Assembly: GCF_001666835.1 (NCBI RefSeq)
Contig: NZ_LZJF01000060.1
Span: forward strand, 20,607-84,606
DNA length: 64,000 nt
Reading direction: 5' to 3'
Source of the DNA: Mycobacterium sp. E3251
GTDB taxonomy: Bacteria > Actinomycetota > Actinomycetes > Mycobacteriales > Mycobacteriaceae
Below the pieces are notes generated by a model. The model was not told the DNA's origin. It made no database searches and saw nothing but the letters and a program-made list of their open reading frames with translations. Each line of letters starts with the position of its first letter. Within the stretch, counting starts at the first letter, position 1. Position numbers and translations under genes: made by a program. Shown one piece after another: positions 42,708 to 52,113 of this stretch.

Positions 42708-43406
42708 ATGGACCTATCGGACCCGAGTTCCCGGCATGAGCTGGCGATGCGGATGGCCGAGCTGGCCCGCGACACCGCCGCCCCGCGCTCGCTCGACCAG
42801 GTTCTCACCGACGTGACCACCGCCGCGGTGGAGCTGATACCGGCGGCGGACGTCGCGGGAGTGCTGCTGATCAAGGGGGGCGAGGACTTCGAGTCGTTCG
42901 CGGACACCCACAGTCTGGCCGCGGAGCTCGACAAGCTGCAGCACGACTTCAATGAGGGCCCCTGTCACGACGCCGCCCTGAAGCAGACGATCGTGCGGAC
43001 CGATGACCTCCGCAACGAACCCCGCTGGCCGAGTTACGCGCCGGCTGCCGTGGAACGCGGCGTGCTGAGCAGCCTGTCGTTCAAGCTGTATACCGCCGAG
43101 CGCACGGCGGGGGCGCTGAACCTGTTCAGCTACCGGGCCGACGTGTGGGACACCGAGGCCGAAACCATCGGCACCGTCTTCGCCGCACACGCGGCGTCGG
43201 CGATCATGGCGAGCCGCCACGGGCAGCAGATGCAATCGGCCCTGTCTACGCGCGACCGCATCGGCCAGGCCAAGGGCATCATCATGGAGCGTTATGGCGT
43301 GGACGAGCTGCGCGCATTCGACCTGCTGCGCCGCCTGTCTCAAGAAAGTCAGGTCAAGCTCATCGACATCGCGCAGCGCGTCATCGATACCCGCAACGCG
43401 GACTGA
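42708..43406 (+). CDS. GAF-ANTAR RNA-binding antiterminator
   Basis: A 232-residue protein. Residues ~20-160 form a GAF sensor domain (SLDQVLTDVTTAAVELIPAADVAGVLLIKGGEDFESFADTHSLAAELDKLQHDFNEGPCHDAAL). The C-terminal ~55 residues form the ANTAR domain (LSTRDRIGQAKGIIMERYGVDELRAFDLLRRLSQESQVKLIDIAQRVI), which binds paired hairpins in mRNA leaders and blocks terminators. The signal sensed by GAF is unknown. ATG 42708 lies at the end of the shared region with Mn-catalase. No dual-hairpin ANTAR target was found nearby; it may act elsewhere. Confidence 0.92.
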   Translation: MDLSDPSSRHELAMRMAELARDTAAPRSLDQVLTDVTTAAVELIPAADVAGVLLIKGGEDFESFADTHSLAAELDKLQHDFNEGPCHDAALKQTIVRTDDLRNEPRWPSYAPAAVERGVLSSLSFKLYTAERTAGALNLFSYRADVWDTEAETIGTVFAAHAASAIMASRHGQQMQSALSTRDRIGQAKGIIMERYGVDELRAFDLLRRLSQESQVKLIDIAQRVIDTRNAD

Positions 43407-43477
43407 TTCCCGCCGCCGCCATCTACGATGGGGTGGCTTCATCGACGAGGCCGGCGCGGCGCTGCGCCGGGGAACGG

Positions 43478-44782
43478 GTGGCCACCGTGTGGGATTTCGA
43501 AACAGACCCGGAATATCAGGCAAAGCTCGACTGGGTCGAAAAGTTCATGGTCGACGAGCTCGAGCCGCTCGATCTGGTCGCGCTCGATCCCTATGACAAG
43601 AAGAACGCCGAAATGATGGCGATCCTGCGGCCGTTACAGCAGCAGGTGAAGGATCAGGGGCTGTGGGCCGCGCATCTGCGGCCGGAGCTCGGCGGCCAGG
43701 GCTTCGGCCAGGTCAAGCTCGCGCTGCTCAACGAGATCCTCGGCCGTTCCCGCTGGGCGCCGTCGGTGTTCGGCTGCCAGGCGCCGGATTCCGGCAACGC
43801 CGAGATTCTCGCGATGTTCGGCACCGACGACCAAAAGGGCCGCTACCTGCAACCGTTGCTCGACGGCGAGATCACCTCGTGCTACTCGATGACCGAGCCG
43901 CAGGGCGGTTCCGATCCCGGACAATTCGTCACCGCCGCCACCCGCGACGGCGACCACTGGGTCATCAACGGGGAGAAGTGGTTCTCCACCAACGCCAAGC
44001 ACGCCTCGTTCTTCATCGTCATGGCCGTGACCAACCCCGAGTCGCGCACGTACGACAAGATGTCTCTGTTCATCGTCCCGGCCGAGACACCGGGCATCGA
44101 GATCGTCCGCAACGTGGGCGTGGGAGCCGAGTCGTCGGCGCGCGCCAGCCACGGGTATGTCCGCTACATCGACGTGCGCGTTCCGGCCGACCATGTGCTG
44201 GGCGGCGAGGGTCAGGCGTTCATGATCGCGCAGACCCGGCTTGGGGGTGGGCGCATCCATCATGCGATGCGCACAATCGCGTTGGCGCGCAGCGCCTTTG
44301 ACATGATGTGCGAGCGCGCCGTGTCCCGAAAGACGCGACACGGGCGACTCTCCGATTTTCAGATGACCCAGGAGAAGATCGCGGACAGCTGGATACAGAT
44401 CGAGCAGTTCCGGCTGCTGGTGCTGCGCACGGCGTGGCTGATCGACAAGCACCACGACTACCAGAAGGTGCGTCGCGACATCGCGGCGGTCAAGGTGGCC
44501 ATGCCCCAGGTGCTGCATGACGTCGTGCAGCGGGCCATGCACCTGCACGGCGCGCTGGGCGTTTCCGACGAGATGCCGTTCGTCAAGATGATGGTGGCGG
44601 CCGAGTCGCTGGGCATCGCCGATGGCGCCACCGAACTGCACAAGATGACGGTGGCACGCCGCACCTTGCGCGAATATCAGCCGGTGACAACGCCATTCCC
44701 GTCCGCGCACATACCCACCCGGCGCGCGGAAGCCCAGGCGCGACTGGCCGAGCGGCTCGAGCATTCCGTCGCGGAGTTCTGA
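43478..44782 (+). CDS. fadE1: Acyl-CoA dehydrogenase (FadE1-like)
   Basis: A 434-residue acyl-CoA dehydrogenase of the ACAD10/11-like class. CYSMTEPQGGSDPGQFVTAA is the FAD loop, WVINGEKWFSTNAKHASFFIVMAVTN follows, and RLGGGRIHHAMRTIALARSAFDMM and MHLHGALGVSDEMPFVKMM complete the fold. It oxidises an acyl-CoA to enoyl-CoA. GTG 43478 with GGGGA 4 nt upstream is preferred over GTG 43487. A TACGAT -10 candidate lies at 43424-43429. In M. tuberculosis fadE1 (Rv0131c) adjoins fgd2 and Rv0130; here a 2.4-kb insert separates it from fgd2. Substrate unknown. Confidence 0.9.
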   Translation: MATVWDFETDPEYQAKLDWVEKFMVDELEPLDLVALDPYDKKNAEMMAILRPLQQQVKDQGLWAAHLRPELGGQGFGQVKLALLNEILGRSRWAPSVFGCQAPDSGNAEILAMFGTDDQKGRYLQPLLDGEITSCYSMTEPQGGSDPGQFVTAATRDGDHWVINGEKWFSTNAKHASFFIVMAVTNPESRTYDKMSLFIVPAETPGIEIVRNVGVGAESSARASHGYVRYIDVRVPADHVLGGEGQAFMIAQTRLGGGRIHHAMRTIALARSAFDMMCERAVSRKTRHGRLSDFQMTQEKIADSWIQIEQFRLLVLRTAWLIDKHHDYQKVRRDIAAVKVAMPQVLHDVVQRAMHLHGALGVSDEMPFVKMMVAAESLGIADGATELHKMTVARRTLREYQPVTTPFPSAHIPTRRAEAQARLAERLEHSVAEF

Positions 44783-44809
44783 CCCGGCTCTCCCCGGCAG
44801 CGTCACGAC

Positions 44810-44858
44810 ACATAAACCTCAGCGCCGACACGCCGTAAAGCGCCGCCGTGGTTTATGT
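44810..44858. terminator. Inverted repeat between convergent fadE1 and htdZ
   Basis: ACATAAACC (44810-44818) and GGTTTATGT (44850-44858) form a perfect 9-bp inverted repeat around 31 bases, with matching bases continuing outside the arms. It occupies most of the 90-bp gap between two convergent genes. The AT-rich arms stand out from the local GC content. A long-loop terminator is the simplest view; function unproven. Confidence 0.4.
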
Positions 44859-44872
44859 CTCGCGGCAGTGGC

Positions 44873-45328
44873 TCACGAGACGTAGCGGACGATGCTCTCG
44901 GCCACACACGCCGGCTTCGGCGCGCCCTCGATCTCGACGGTGGTGGACATGGTCGCCTGCACGGCACCGTTTCCGACGTCGTCAACGCTGACCAGCGACG
45001 TCTGCGCGCGCACACGGGAGCCGACGGGCACCGGGGCGGGGAAGCGAACCTTGTTGAGACCGTAGTTGATTGCGAGCTTGATGCCGTTGACCGCGTAGAT
45101 CTGGTGCTGCAGGCGCGGCAACAGGGCCAGGGTCATGAAACCGTGGGCGATCGTCCCGCCGAAAGGACCGGCGGCGGCGCGTTCCGGATCGACGTGGATC
45201 CACTGGTGATCGCCGGTCGCGTCGGCGAACAGGTTGACGTCTTCCTGGGTGATGGTCACCCAGTCGCTGTGGCCGATGGTTTCGCCGGCTGCCGCCGCGA
45301 GTTCGGCTACTGATTCGAAGGTGCGCAT
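44873..45328 (-). CDS. htdZ: MaoC-like (R)-specific enoyl-CoA hydratase/dehydratase (Rv0130, HtdZ-like)
   Basis: A 151-residue hotdog-fold protein, the same length as Rv0130. The hydratase-2 motif ITQEDVNLFADATGDHQWIHVDPERAA places the catalytic Asp and His near residues 40 and 45; AHGFMTLALLPRL follows. It hydrates trans-2-enoyl-CoA to (R)-3-hydroxyacyl-CoA or the reverse. AAGGAG 8 nt upstream supports ATG 45328. It lies next to fadE1 and the Ag85C region, suggesting a role in lipid metabolism of the envelope. Confidence 0.93.
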   Translation of the reverse strand: MRTFESVAELAAAAGETIGHSDWVTITQEDVNLFADATGDHQWIHVDPERAAAGPFGGTIAHGFMTLALLPRLQHQIYAVNGIKLAINYGLNKVRFPAPVPVGSRVRAQTSLVSVDDVGNGAVQATMSTTVEIEGAPKPACVAESIVRYVS

Positions 45329-45485
45329 TGAGGTTTCTCCTTGACTCCGGGCGCTAAGGATAGCGCCGGGGGCATCCGGCATCGCCGTTCGGCCCGTCGA
45401 GTCTGCCGCGAGAACCGGAATTCGTTTCACGGTGATCGCCCGGGGAAGCCCTGTGTGCACACGCAACAACCCGAAGGGGAACGGC

Positions 45486-45812
45486 ATGACCGAACGCAAG
45501 AAGCGCGCGATCGAATCGGAGGCGCATGGGTCACGAACGCGCGTCACCGCCGCGGAAGACGACTGGACGTCCCGGCGGCCCTCGGAACGAATCCGTGAAG
45601 CCGCATTCACGCGTCTGAACGTTCCGATCATCGGGCAGGTGCGGGTGCCGCACCCCGACCATCTCGCCTTCTATGGTGGATTGGCCGCACTCGCGGCGCT
45701 TCAGATCCTCGAGTGGCCCATGGCCCTGGTGCTCGGCGCCGGCCAGGCGCTGGCAGAAAGCCAACACAACCGCGTCGTCCGCGGATTCGGCGACGCCTTG
45801 GGCGAGGCTTGA
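45486..45812 (+). CDS. Hypothetical protein with one membrane-prone segment (EAHxSRxR motif)
   Basis: A 108-residue protein. The N-terminal 30 residues are polar and charged (TERKKRAIESEAHGSRTRVTAAEDD). A central hydrophobic segment, LAFYGGLAALAALQILEWPMALVLGAGQAL, could span the membrane once. The C-terminus is short and basic. GGGGAA upstream supports ATG 45486. The N-terminal motif ESEAHGSRTR recurs in the next gene (EPEAHESRSR), so the two appear related. No family is recognised. It lies at the left edge of the second insert, after htdZ. Confidence 0.65.
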   Translation: MTERKKRAIESEAHGSRTRVTAAEDDWTSRRPSERIREAAFTRLNVPIIGQVRVPHPDHLAFYGGLAALAALQILEWPMALVLGAGQALAESQHNRVVRGFGDALGEA

Positions 45813-45911
45813 CCGATCCTGCGGGAAGTCGACAGCGCAGTGCACGCTGGTTTGGCGGCGCATGCACTGGGAACCCCGTCGGAAGTCAAGACCCGCACCG
45901 GAAGGAAGCAA

Positions 45912-46085
45912 ATGGGAGAGCCGAAGGGCCACAAGACGGAGTCCGACGTCGAACCGGAGGCTCACGAGTCACGGTCACGCGCCGCGGCCGGCGAGGCCGA
46001 CGGCTCGTACGTAGGAGCGGCCGGCTCGGACGATTCTTTCGATGCCGGGGAATCGGGTGCCGAAGCGCGGAGCCAGCAGGGCTGA
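45912..46085 (+). CDS. Small polar hypothetical protein (57 residues, EAHxSRxR motif)
   Basis: A short, very hydrophilic protein: KGHKTESDVEPEAHESRSRA, then AAAGEADGSYVGAAGSDDSFDAGESGAEARSQQG. AAGGA at 45902-45906 precedes ATG 45912 by 5 nt, a good ribosome binding site, which supports translation. The N-terminal motif matches the start of the upstream 108-residue protein, without its hydrophobic segment. The composition suggests an unstructured protein. Function unknown. Confidence 0.55.
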   Translation: MGEPKGHKTESDVEPEAHESRSRAAAGEADGSYVGAAGSDDSFDAGESGAEARSQQG

Positions 46086-46108
46086 CTCCCGACCCCTCCG
46101 CGGACCGG

Positions 46109-46507
46109 TTACCGGAGTGCGCCGATCGCGGCCTGCAATTTGGTGGTGGCCTGATCCGCAACCTCCTGCAGGGCGCCCTGCTCGCCTGTCACCCGGACCA
46201 TGAGTTGGGGATCCATGGCTTCGACCAGAACCGCGTCGTTTTCGGCGGGGTCGGTTCGCACCACGACGTTGCACGGCAATAATTGGCCGATCTGGCGGTG
46301 AATGCCCAGCGCGCGATGCGCCAACACCGGGTTACAGGCACCCAGGATCACATAGTCCTCCATGTCCTCCCCGAGCTTGTTCTTCAGGGTGGCCTTGACG
46401 TCGATAGTGGTCAGCACTCCGAAGCCCTGTTCGGCCAGAGCCTTAGTGGTCTGTTCCACCGCGTCCTCAAACGAGGTGTGCAATGTGGCGCTCAATCCTG
46501 ATGTCAT
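46109..46507 (-). CDS. DUF302 domain protein
   Basis: A 132-residue DUF302 protein: SFEDAVEQTTKALAEQGFGVLTTIDVKATLKNKLGEDMEDYVILGACNPVLAHRAL at residues 12-67, with IGQLLPCNVVVR and DPQLMVRV near the end. DUF302 has a ferredoxin-like fold; its genes often lie beside rhodanese, thioredoxin-like or CsoR-type genes and heavy-metal or sulfur stress functions. A GAGGAGGAA ribosome binding site precedes ATG 46507. It is third in the CsoR-like/DsbA-like/DUF302 run. Two cysteines (ACNP, PCNV) may be redox-active. Confidence 0.9.
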   Translation of the reverse strand: MTSGLSATLHTSFEDAVEQTTKALAEQGFGVLTTIDVKATLKNKLGEDMEDYVILGACNPVLAHRALGIHRQIGQLLPCNVVVRTDPAENDAVLVEAMDPQLMVRVTGEQGALQEVADQATTKLQAAIGALR

Positions 46508-46583
46508 TTCTTCCTCCTCGGTGTTTCGATCTACCCGGAATTTCATTCGGCGCTAGGGCGATTCGCGCCCGGCGCGGTCACAA

Positions 46584-47177
46584 CTAACCCGCGGCGCGCG
46601 GGCGCTGCAGCTGGCTGAATTCGGCAGTCGCGGCCAAAGTCGTGACCGCGTCGAAGAGTGCGATCGAGGCTGCCGGGTCGGGTAACGCCGTGAGGACCGG
46701 ACCGAAGAACGCGTGCCCGTCGATGCGCAAAATCGGACTGCCCCCGGTTTCCCCGAGCGCATCCTGTCCCGCCCGGTGCGCTTGCCGCACGAGTCCGTCT
46801 AGGGATTCATCCCCGATTGCCGCGGCGGTGGTGTCGCGCGCGCCCACAGTGGCCAAAACGTGGGCGACCAGATCGTCGTCGAGCGGTTCGGAGCGGTCGA
46901 AGTACCGCTCACCGAAGGCGAAGTACGCGTCGGCCCACCCGGGGGCGCCCTTTTCGCGCGCTATAGCGGCCATCAGCCGGCCTACGTGTTGCGAGTCGCG
47001 CATGCGGGCCTGCTGAGGTGGCGGCAGTTCTCGTCCCTCGTTGAGCACCGCCAGATTCATCAGTTGCCAATCGACGGCAATGCCGGTCTTCTCGGCGACG
47101 GCGCGCAACCATCGTGCGGTGTTCCACGAAAACGGGCACACCGGGTCCAACCACAGGGTCACCCTCGTCGGTTCCAT
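46584..47177 (-). CDS. DsbA-like thioredoxin-fold protein with CPFS site (Rv2466c-like)
   Basis: A 197-residue DsbA-like protein. The first strand and active site are TLWLDPVCPFSWNTARWL: Cys14-Pro-Phe-Ser17. Related Rv2466c has CPWC and is a mycothiol-dependent nitroreductase; here the second cysteine is Ser, a monothiol site. Other shared features are LMNLAVLNEGRELP, HRAGQDALGETGGSPILRIDG and FFGPVL. It may still react with mycothiol mixed disulfides. The protein has no signal peptide. GGGGAAG precedes ATG 47177. It lies between the CsoR-like regulator (gap 29 nt) and DUF302. Confidence 0.85.
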   Translation of the reverse strand: MEPTRVTLWLDPVCPFSWNTARWLRAVAEKTGIAVDWQLMNLAVLNEGRELPPPQQARMRDSQHVGRLMAAIAREKGAPGWADAYFAFGERYFDRSEPLDDDLVAHVLATVGARDTTAAAIGDESLDGLVRQAHRAGQDALGETGGSPILRIDGHAFFGPVLTALPDPAASIALFDAVTTLAATAEFSQLQRPRAAG

Positions 47178-47206
47178 TGGTCTTCCCCTCTCGTCAAGGC
47201 CGGCCG

Positions 47207-48152
<946 letters not shown>

Positions 48153-48156
<4 letters not shown>

Positions 48157-51071
48157 ACACCGAAACCGAAGCCCGTCCGAAATTCATGCGGTTCGTCCGC
48201 AAGTTCGCCTGGCCCATCATCATCGGCTGGCTACTACTCACCGTCGCCCTGAACGTGCTCGTGCCGCCGATCGAGTCGGTCGCGCGGAACCACGCGGTGA
48301 CCATGTCGCCCCAGGACGCTCCGGCGATGATCGCCGCCAAGCGCATCGGCGCGACCTTCCACGAGTCCGACTCCGACAGCATCGCGATGATCGTCCTGGA
48401 GAGCGACAGACCGCTCGGCGACGAGGCGCACCGCTATTACGACGGCTTGGTGAACAAGCTGCAGGCCGACCCCAAGCACGTGCAGCACGTCCAGAACGTC
48501 TGGGGCGATCCGCTCACCGCCGCCGGTGTCCAGAGCCGCGACGGCAAGGCCGCCTACGTCCAACTCAACCTGGCCGGCAACCAGGGCAGCACCCTGGGCA
48601 ACCAGTCAGTCGACGCGGTGCGGAAGATCGTCGACAAGTCAGAGCCCCCCAAGGGACTCAGGGTCTACGTCACCGGTCCGGCCCCCTTGACCACGGACAT
48701 GAACGAGGCCGCCGACAAGAGCATGTTCAAGATGATGGGCGTCACCGGTGTGGTCATCATGATCATGCTGTTCATCGCCTATCGTTCGGTCAGCACCGTC
48801 CTTCTGGTCCTGGTCATGGTCGGTTTCGAAATGGGCACGGCGCGGGGGCTCGTCGCGCTGCTTGGAAACAACGAGCTGTTGGGATTCTCGACGTTCGTCG
48901 TTGCGATGCTGTCCTCGTTGGCCATCGCGGCGGGCACGGACTACGCGATCTTCCTCATCGGCCGCTACCAGGAGGCGCGTCAGGCCGGTCAAGACCGAGA
49001 AACCGCCTACTACACCATGTTTCGCGGGACCTCGCACATCATCCTGGGCTCGGGGTTGACGATCGCAGGCGCCACGTTCTGCCTTCACCTGGCGCGCCTG
49101 TCGTACTTTCGGGCGCTGGGCATCCCGTCCGCCTTGGGCCTGCTCGTCGTCGTGGCCGGAGCGATGACCGCGGCCCCAGCCGTCGTCGCGGTGGCCACCC
49201 GGTTCGGCTTGCTCGACCCGAGACGGATGATCAAGACGCGCGGTTGGCGGCGGGTCGGCACCGCCACCGTGCGCTGGCCCGGCCCCGTCTTCGCGGCGTC
49301 GCTCGTCATCGCGATCGTCGGGATCCTCATCATGCCCAGCATGAAGGTCAGCTACAACGACCGCTTCTACATACCCCACGGTCTCCCGTCGAGCGTCGGC
49401 TACGCGGCCGCGGAGCGCCATTTCAGCGCCGCCACAATGAATCCCGACATCCTCATGATCGAAAGCGATCACGACATGCGGAACGGCGGCGACATGATCA
49501 TCCTCGACAGGCTAGCCAAAGACATCTTTCGCGCACCCGGAATCGCGATGGTGCAGAGCATCACCCGGCCATTGGGCGGCCCGATCGAACACACCTCCAT
49601 ACCGTTCCAGATCAGCGCCCAGTCGATCCCGATCCAGCAGAACCTGCAATTCATGCGGGACCGCACCGACGACATGCTCAAGATGAGCGACGACCTCGGC
49701 GCCATGATCGTCTCGATGCGGCGGATGCAGGACCTGGTCGGGCAGATGAGCGGCGCGACGCATCACATGGTCGGCGACATGCACGAGATGCAGGCCACGC
49801 TGGACGAGATGCGTGACCACCTTGCGGATTTCGACGATTTCGCCCGCCCGTTCCGCGGCTATCTGTATTGGGAACAGCACTGTTTCAACATCCCCGTGTG
49901 CTGGGCCGCGAGGTCGGTGTTCGAGGCGATCGATGGTGTGGACAAGTTCAGCGAGAACATGCGCACGCTGATCAATGACGTGAACAACGTCGACGCGATA
50001 TTGCCCCAGATGCTCGCCGAGTTCCCGCCGATCATCGCCGTCGCCCAGTCGATGCAGGGCACTCTGCTCACGATGCACAGCAGCTTCTCCGGTCTGGTCA
50101 CCCAAATGGCGCAGATGACCGACACGGCCAGCGCGATGGGTCAGGCATTCGACGCGTCCCGCAGCGGCGACTACTTCTACCTGCCCCCGGAAGCGTTCCA
50201 GAATCCCGACTTTCAGCGTGGCCTGAAGCTGTTCCTGTCGCCGGACGGCAAGGCCGCGCGCTTCATCATCACCCACGACGCGGACCCGGCAACGCCGGCG
50301 GGCATTTCGGCGGTCATGCCGGAACTGGCCGCCGCGCATCAAGCGGTGAAGGGTACGACGCTGACGGGCGCCAAGTTCTATCTCGCGGGCACGGCGGCCA
50401 TCTACCGTGACATCCAGTCGGGCTCCCACTACGACCTGCTGATCGTGGGGCTCGCGGCGCTGACGCTGATCTTCGTCGTGATGCTGATCATCACGCGTGC
50501 CCTGGTCGCATCCCTGGTGATCGTCGGCACGGTGCTGCTCTCGCTGGGTGCCGCCTTCGGGCTGTCGGTGTTGGTGTGGCAACACCTGTTGGGCCTCGAA
50601 TTGAACTGGATCGCACCGGTATTCGGCCTGATCATTCTGCTGGCGGTCGGATCCGACTACAACCTGCTGCTGGTTTCCCGGTTCCAGGAGGAGATCGGCG
50701 CCGGACTGAAGACCGGCATCATCCGCTCGATGGGCGGGACGGGTGGCGTGGTCACCTCCGCGGGTCTGGTCTTCGCCTTCACCATGATGTCGATGGTCGC
50801 CAGCGACCTGCGCTCGATCGGCCAGGCCGGCAGCACGATCGGTCTCGGGCTGCTGTTCGACACGTTGATCGTGCGCTCGCTGATGACGCCGTCGATCGCG
50901 GCACTGCTGGGGCGTTGGTTCTGGTGGCCGATGCGGGTGCGGCCCCGCCCCGCCAGCGAAATGCTGCGGCCCTTCGGGCCCCGCCGCCTCGTTCGTTCGC
51001 TTCTTCTCGGCGAGGAAGCCGACGCGCCAATCACCAAGCCCGAAAAAGCGATGGCGTCCACGGCGAGGTAA
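48153..51071 (+). CDS. MmpL-family RND transporter
   Basis: A 972-residue RND transporter with 12 membrane segments. FRAGTSHI-like [33 protein letters not shown] near residue 265 and [16 protein letters not shown] near residue 835 hold the paired Asp-Tyr proton-relay motifs of MmpL proteins. A long extracytoplasmic loop with helical, Met-rich stretches ([32 protein letters not shown]) matches the coiled-coil loop of MmpL4/MmpL5. It exports siderophores or lipids with MmpS. It is translationally coupled to mmpS. No MmpL occurs here in M. tuberculosis, so this pair is in an insert. Confidence 0.95.
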
Positions 51072-51096
51072 CGACCAGGGACGGCAAGATGGGGTT

Positions 51097-51594
51097 GTGC
51101 GGCTGCTGCTGATATCCGATACCCACGTCCCCAAGCGCGCCCGCGACCTGCCCCCACGGGTTTGGGATGAGGTGGACGCGGCCGACGTGGTCGTGCACGC
51201 CGGTGATTGGGTGGCGCCCGCGCTGCTCGACGAACTCGAAACCAGGTCGGCGCGGCTGGTGGCCTGCTGGGGCAACAACGACGGGCCGGCCCTGCGGGCG
51301 AGGCTGCCGGAACGGGCGGACGTGACGCTGGCGGGTGTGCGATTCACGGTCGTGCACGAGACCGGTGCGGCGACGGGCCGCGAGGCCCGGATGTCGCGGT
51401 TGTATCCGGGCACCCAGGTCCTGGTGTTCGGGCACAGCCACATCCCCTGGGACACCCGCTCCGACACCGGCCTGCGCCTGCTCAATCCGGGCTCGCCGAC
51501 GGATCGGCGCCGCCAGCCGTTCTGCACCTACATGACCGCCGACGTCGCCGACGGGACCCTCGCCGACGTGGTCCTGCATCGCCTTACGAAGTAA
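51097..51594 (+). CDS. YfcE/MJ0936-type metallophosphoesterase
   Basis: A 165-residue calcineurin-like phosphoesterase. The metal-binding motifs are SDTH near residues 7-10, HAGDWV, WGNND, VVHE in place of the usual GH, and FGHSHIP. It would hydrolyse phosphodiesters with a dinuclear metal. The gene begins at GTG 51097, 25 nt after mmpL; no ribosome binding site but CAAGAT lies 6 nt before, so it may be leaderless. Substrate unknown; family members are Mg/Mn-dependent phosphodiesterases. The link with MmpL is by adjacency only. Confidence 0.88.
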   Translation: MRLLLISDTHVPKRARDLPPRVWDEVDAADVVVHAGDWVAPALLDELETRSARLVACWGNNDGPALRARLPERADVTLAGVRFTVVHETGAATGREARMSRLYPGTQVLVFGHSHIPWDTRSDTGLRLLNPGSPTDRRRQPFCTYMTADVADGTLADVVLHRLTK

Positions 51595-51651
51595 CGGGTA
51601 CTTACCTGCTGCACAGCCTCCACACATAGATAGCTCGGCTACAGAGGTATT

Positions 51652-52113
51652 ATGGGCAAGGTGAAGTCAAGTACCGACGTGGTCACCGAGGTGTTTCGCG
51701 TCGTCGGCAGATTCCGTCGGCAACTCCGGCGGTCAGCCGGCCGCGGCTTCGATTCGTCGCGGCTGACCGAGTCGCAGTCCGAGCTGCTGTGGCTGGTGGG
51801 CAGGCGGCCGGGTATTTCGGTCAACGCCGCCGCCGCCGAACTCGGCCTGGCGCCCAACACCGCTTCCACCCTGGTCTCCAAGCTGGTATCCGGCGGGTTG
51901 CTGATGCGCACCGTCGGGGACACGGACCGCCGGGTCGGCCGGCTACACCTCGCCGAGCCCGCCCAGCAGATCGTCGACACGTCCCGGGCAGCGCGTCGAG
52001 CGGTGCTGGCCGAGGTGCTCGCCGAACTCGACGACGACCAAATCGAGTCTTTGACAAGAGGATTGGAGGTCATTGAGATGATGACCCAGACACTGCAGGA
52101 GCGACGGCCATGA
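51652..52113 (+). CDS. MarR-family regulator
   Basis: A 153-residue winged-helix MarR protein: LTESQSELLWLVGRRPGISVNAAAAELGLAPNTASTLVSKLVSGGLLMRTVGDTDRRVGRLHLAEPAQQIV includes the recognition helix and the Asp-x-Arg wing. The N-terminal helix is FRVVGRFRRQLRRSAG. GAGG lies 5 nt before ATG 51652. The stop overlaps the ABC ATPase start by ATGA, so it is coupled to the exporter genes and is likely to control them. Ligand unknown. Confidence 0.9.
   Translation: MGKVKSSTDVVTEVFRVVGRFRRQLRRSAGRGFDSSRLTESQSELLWLVGRRPGISVNAAAAELGLAPNTASTLVSKLVSGGLLMRTVGDTDRRVGRLHLAEPAQQIVDTSRAARRAVLAEVLAELDDDQIESLTRGLEVIEMMTQTLQERRP

Noticed and set aside
49512..51527. A 671-codon open frame on the minus strand opposite mmpL
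   Set aside because: Composition is Arg/Gln/His-rich, no motif, and mmpL is unambiguous with conserved Asp-Tyr motifs.
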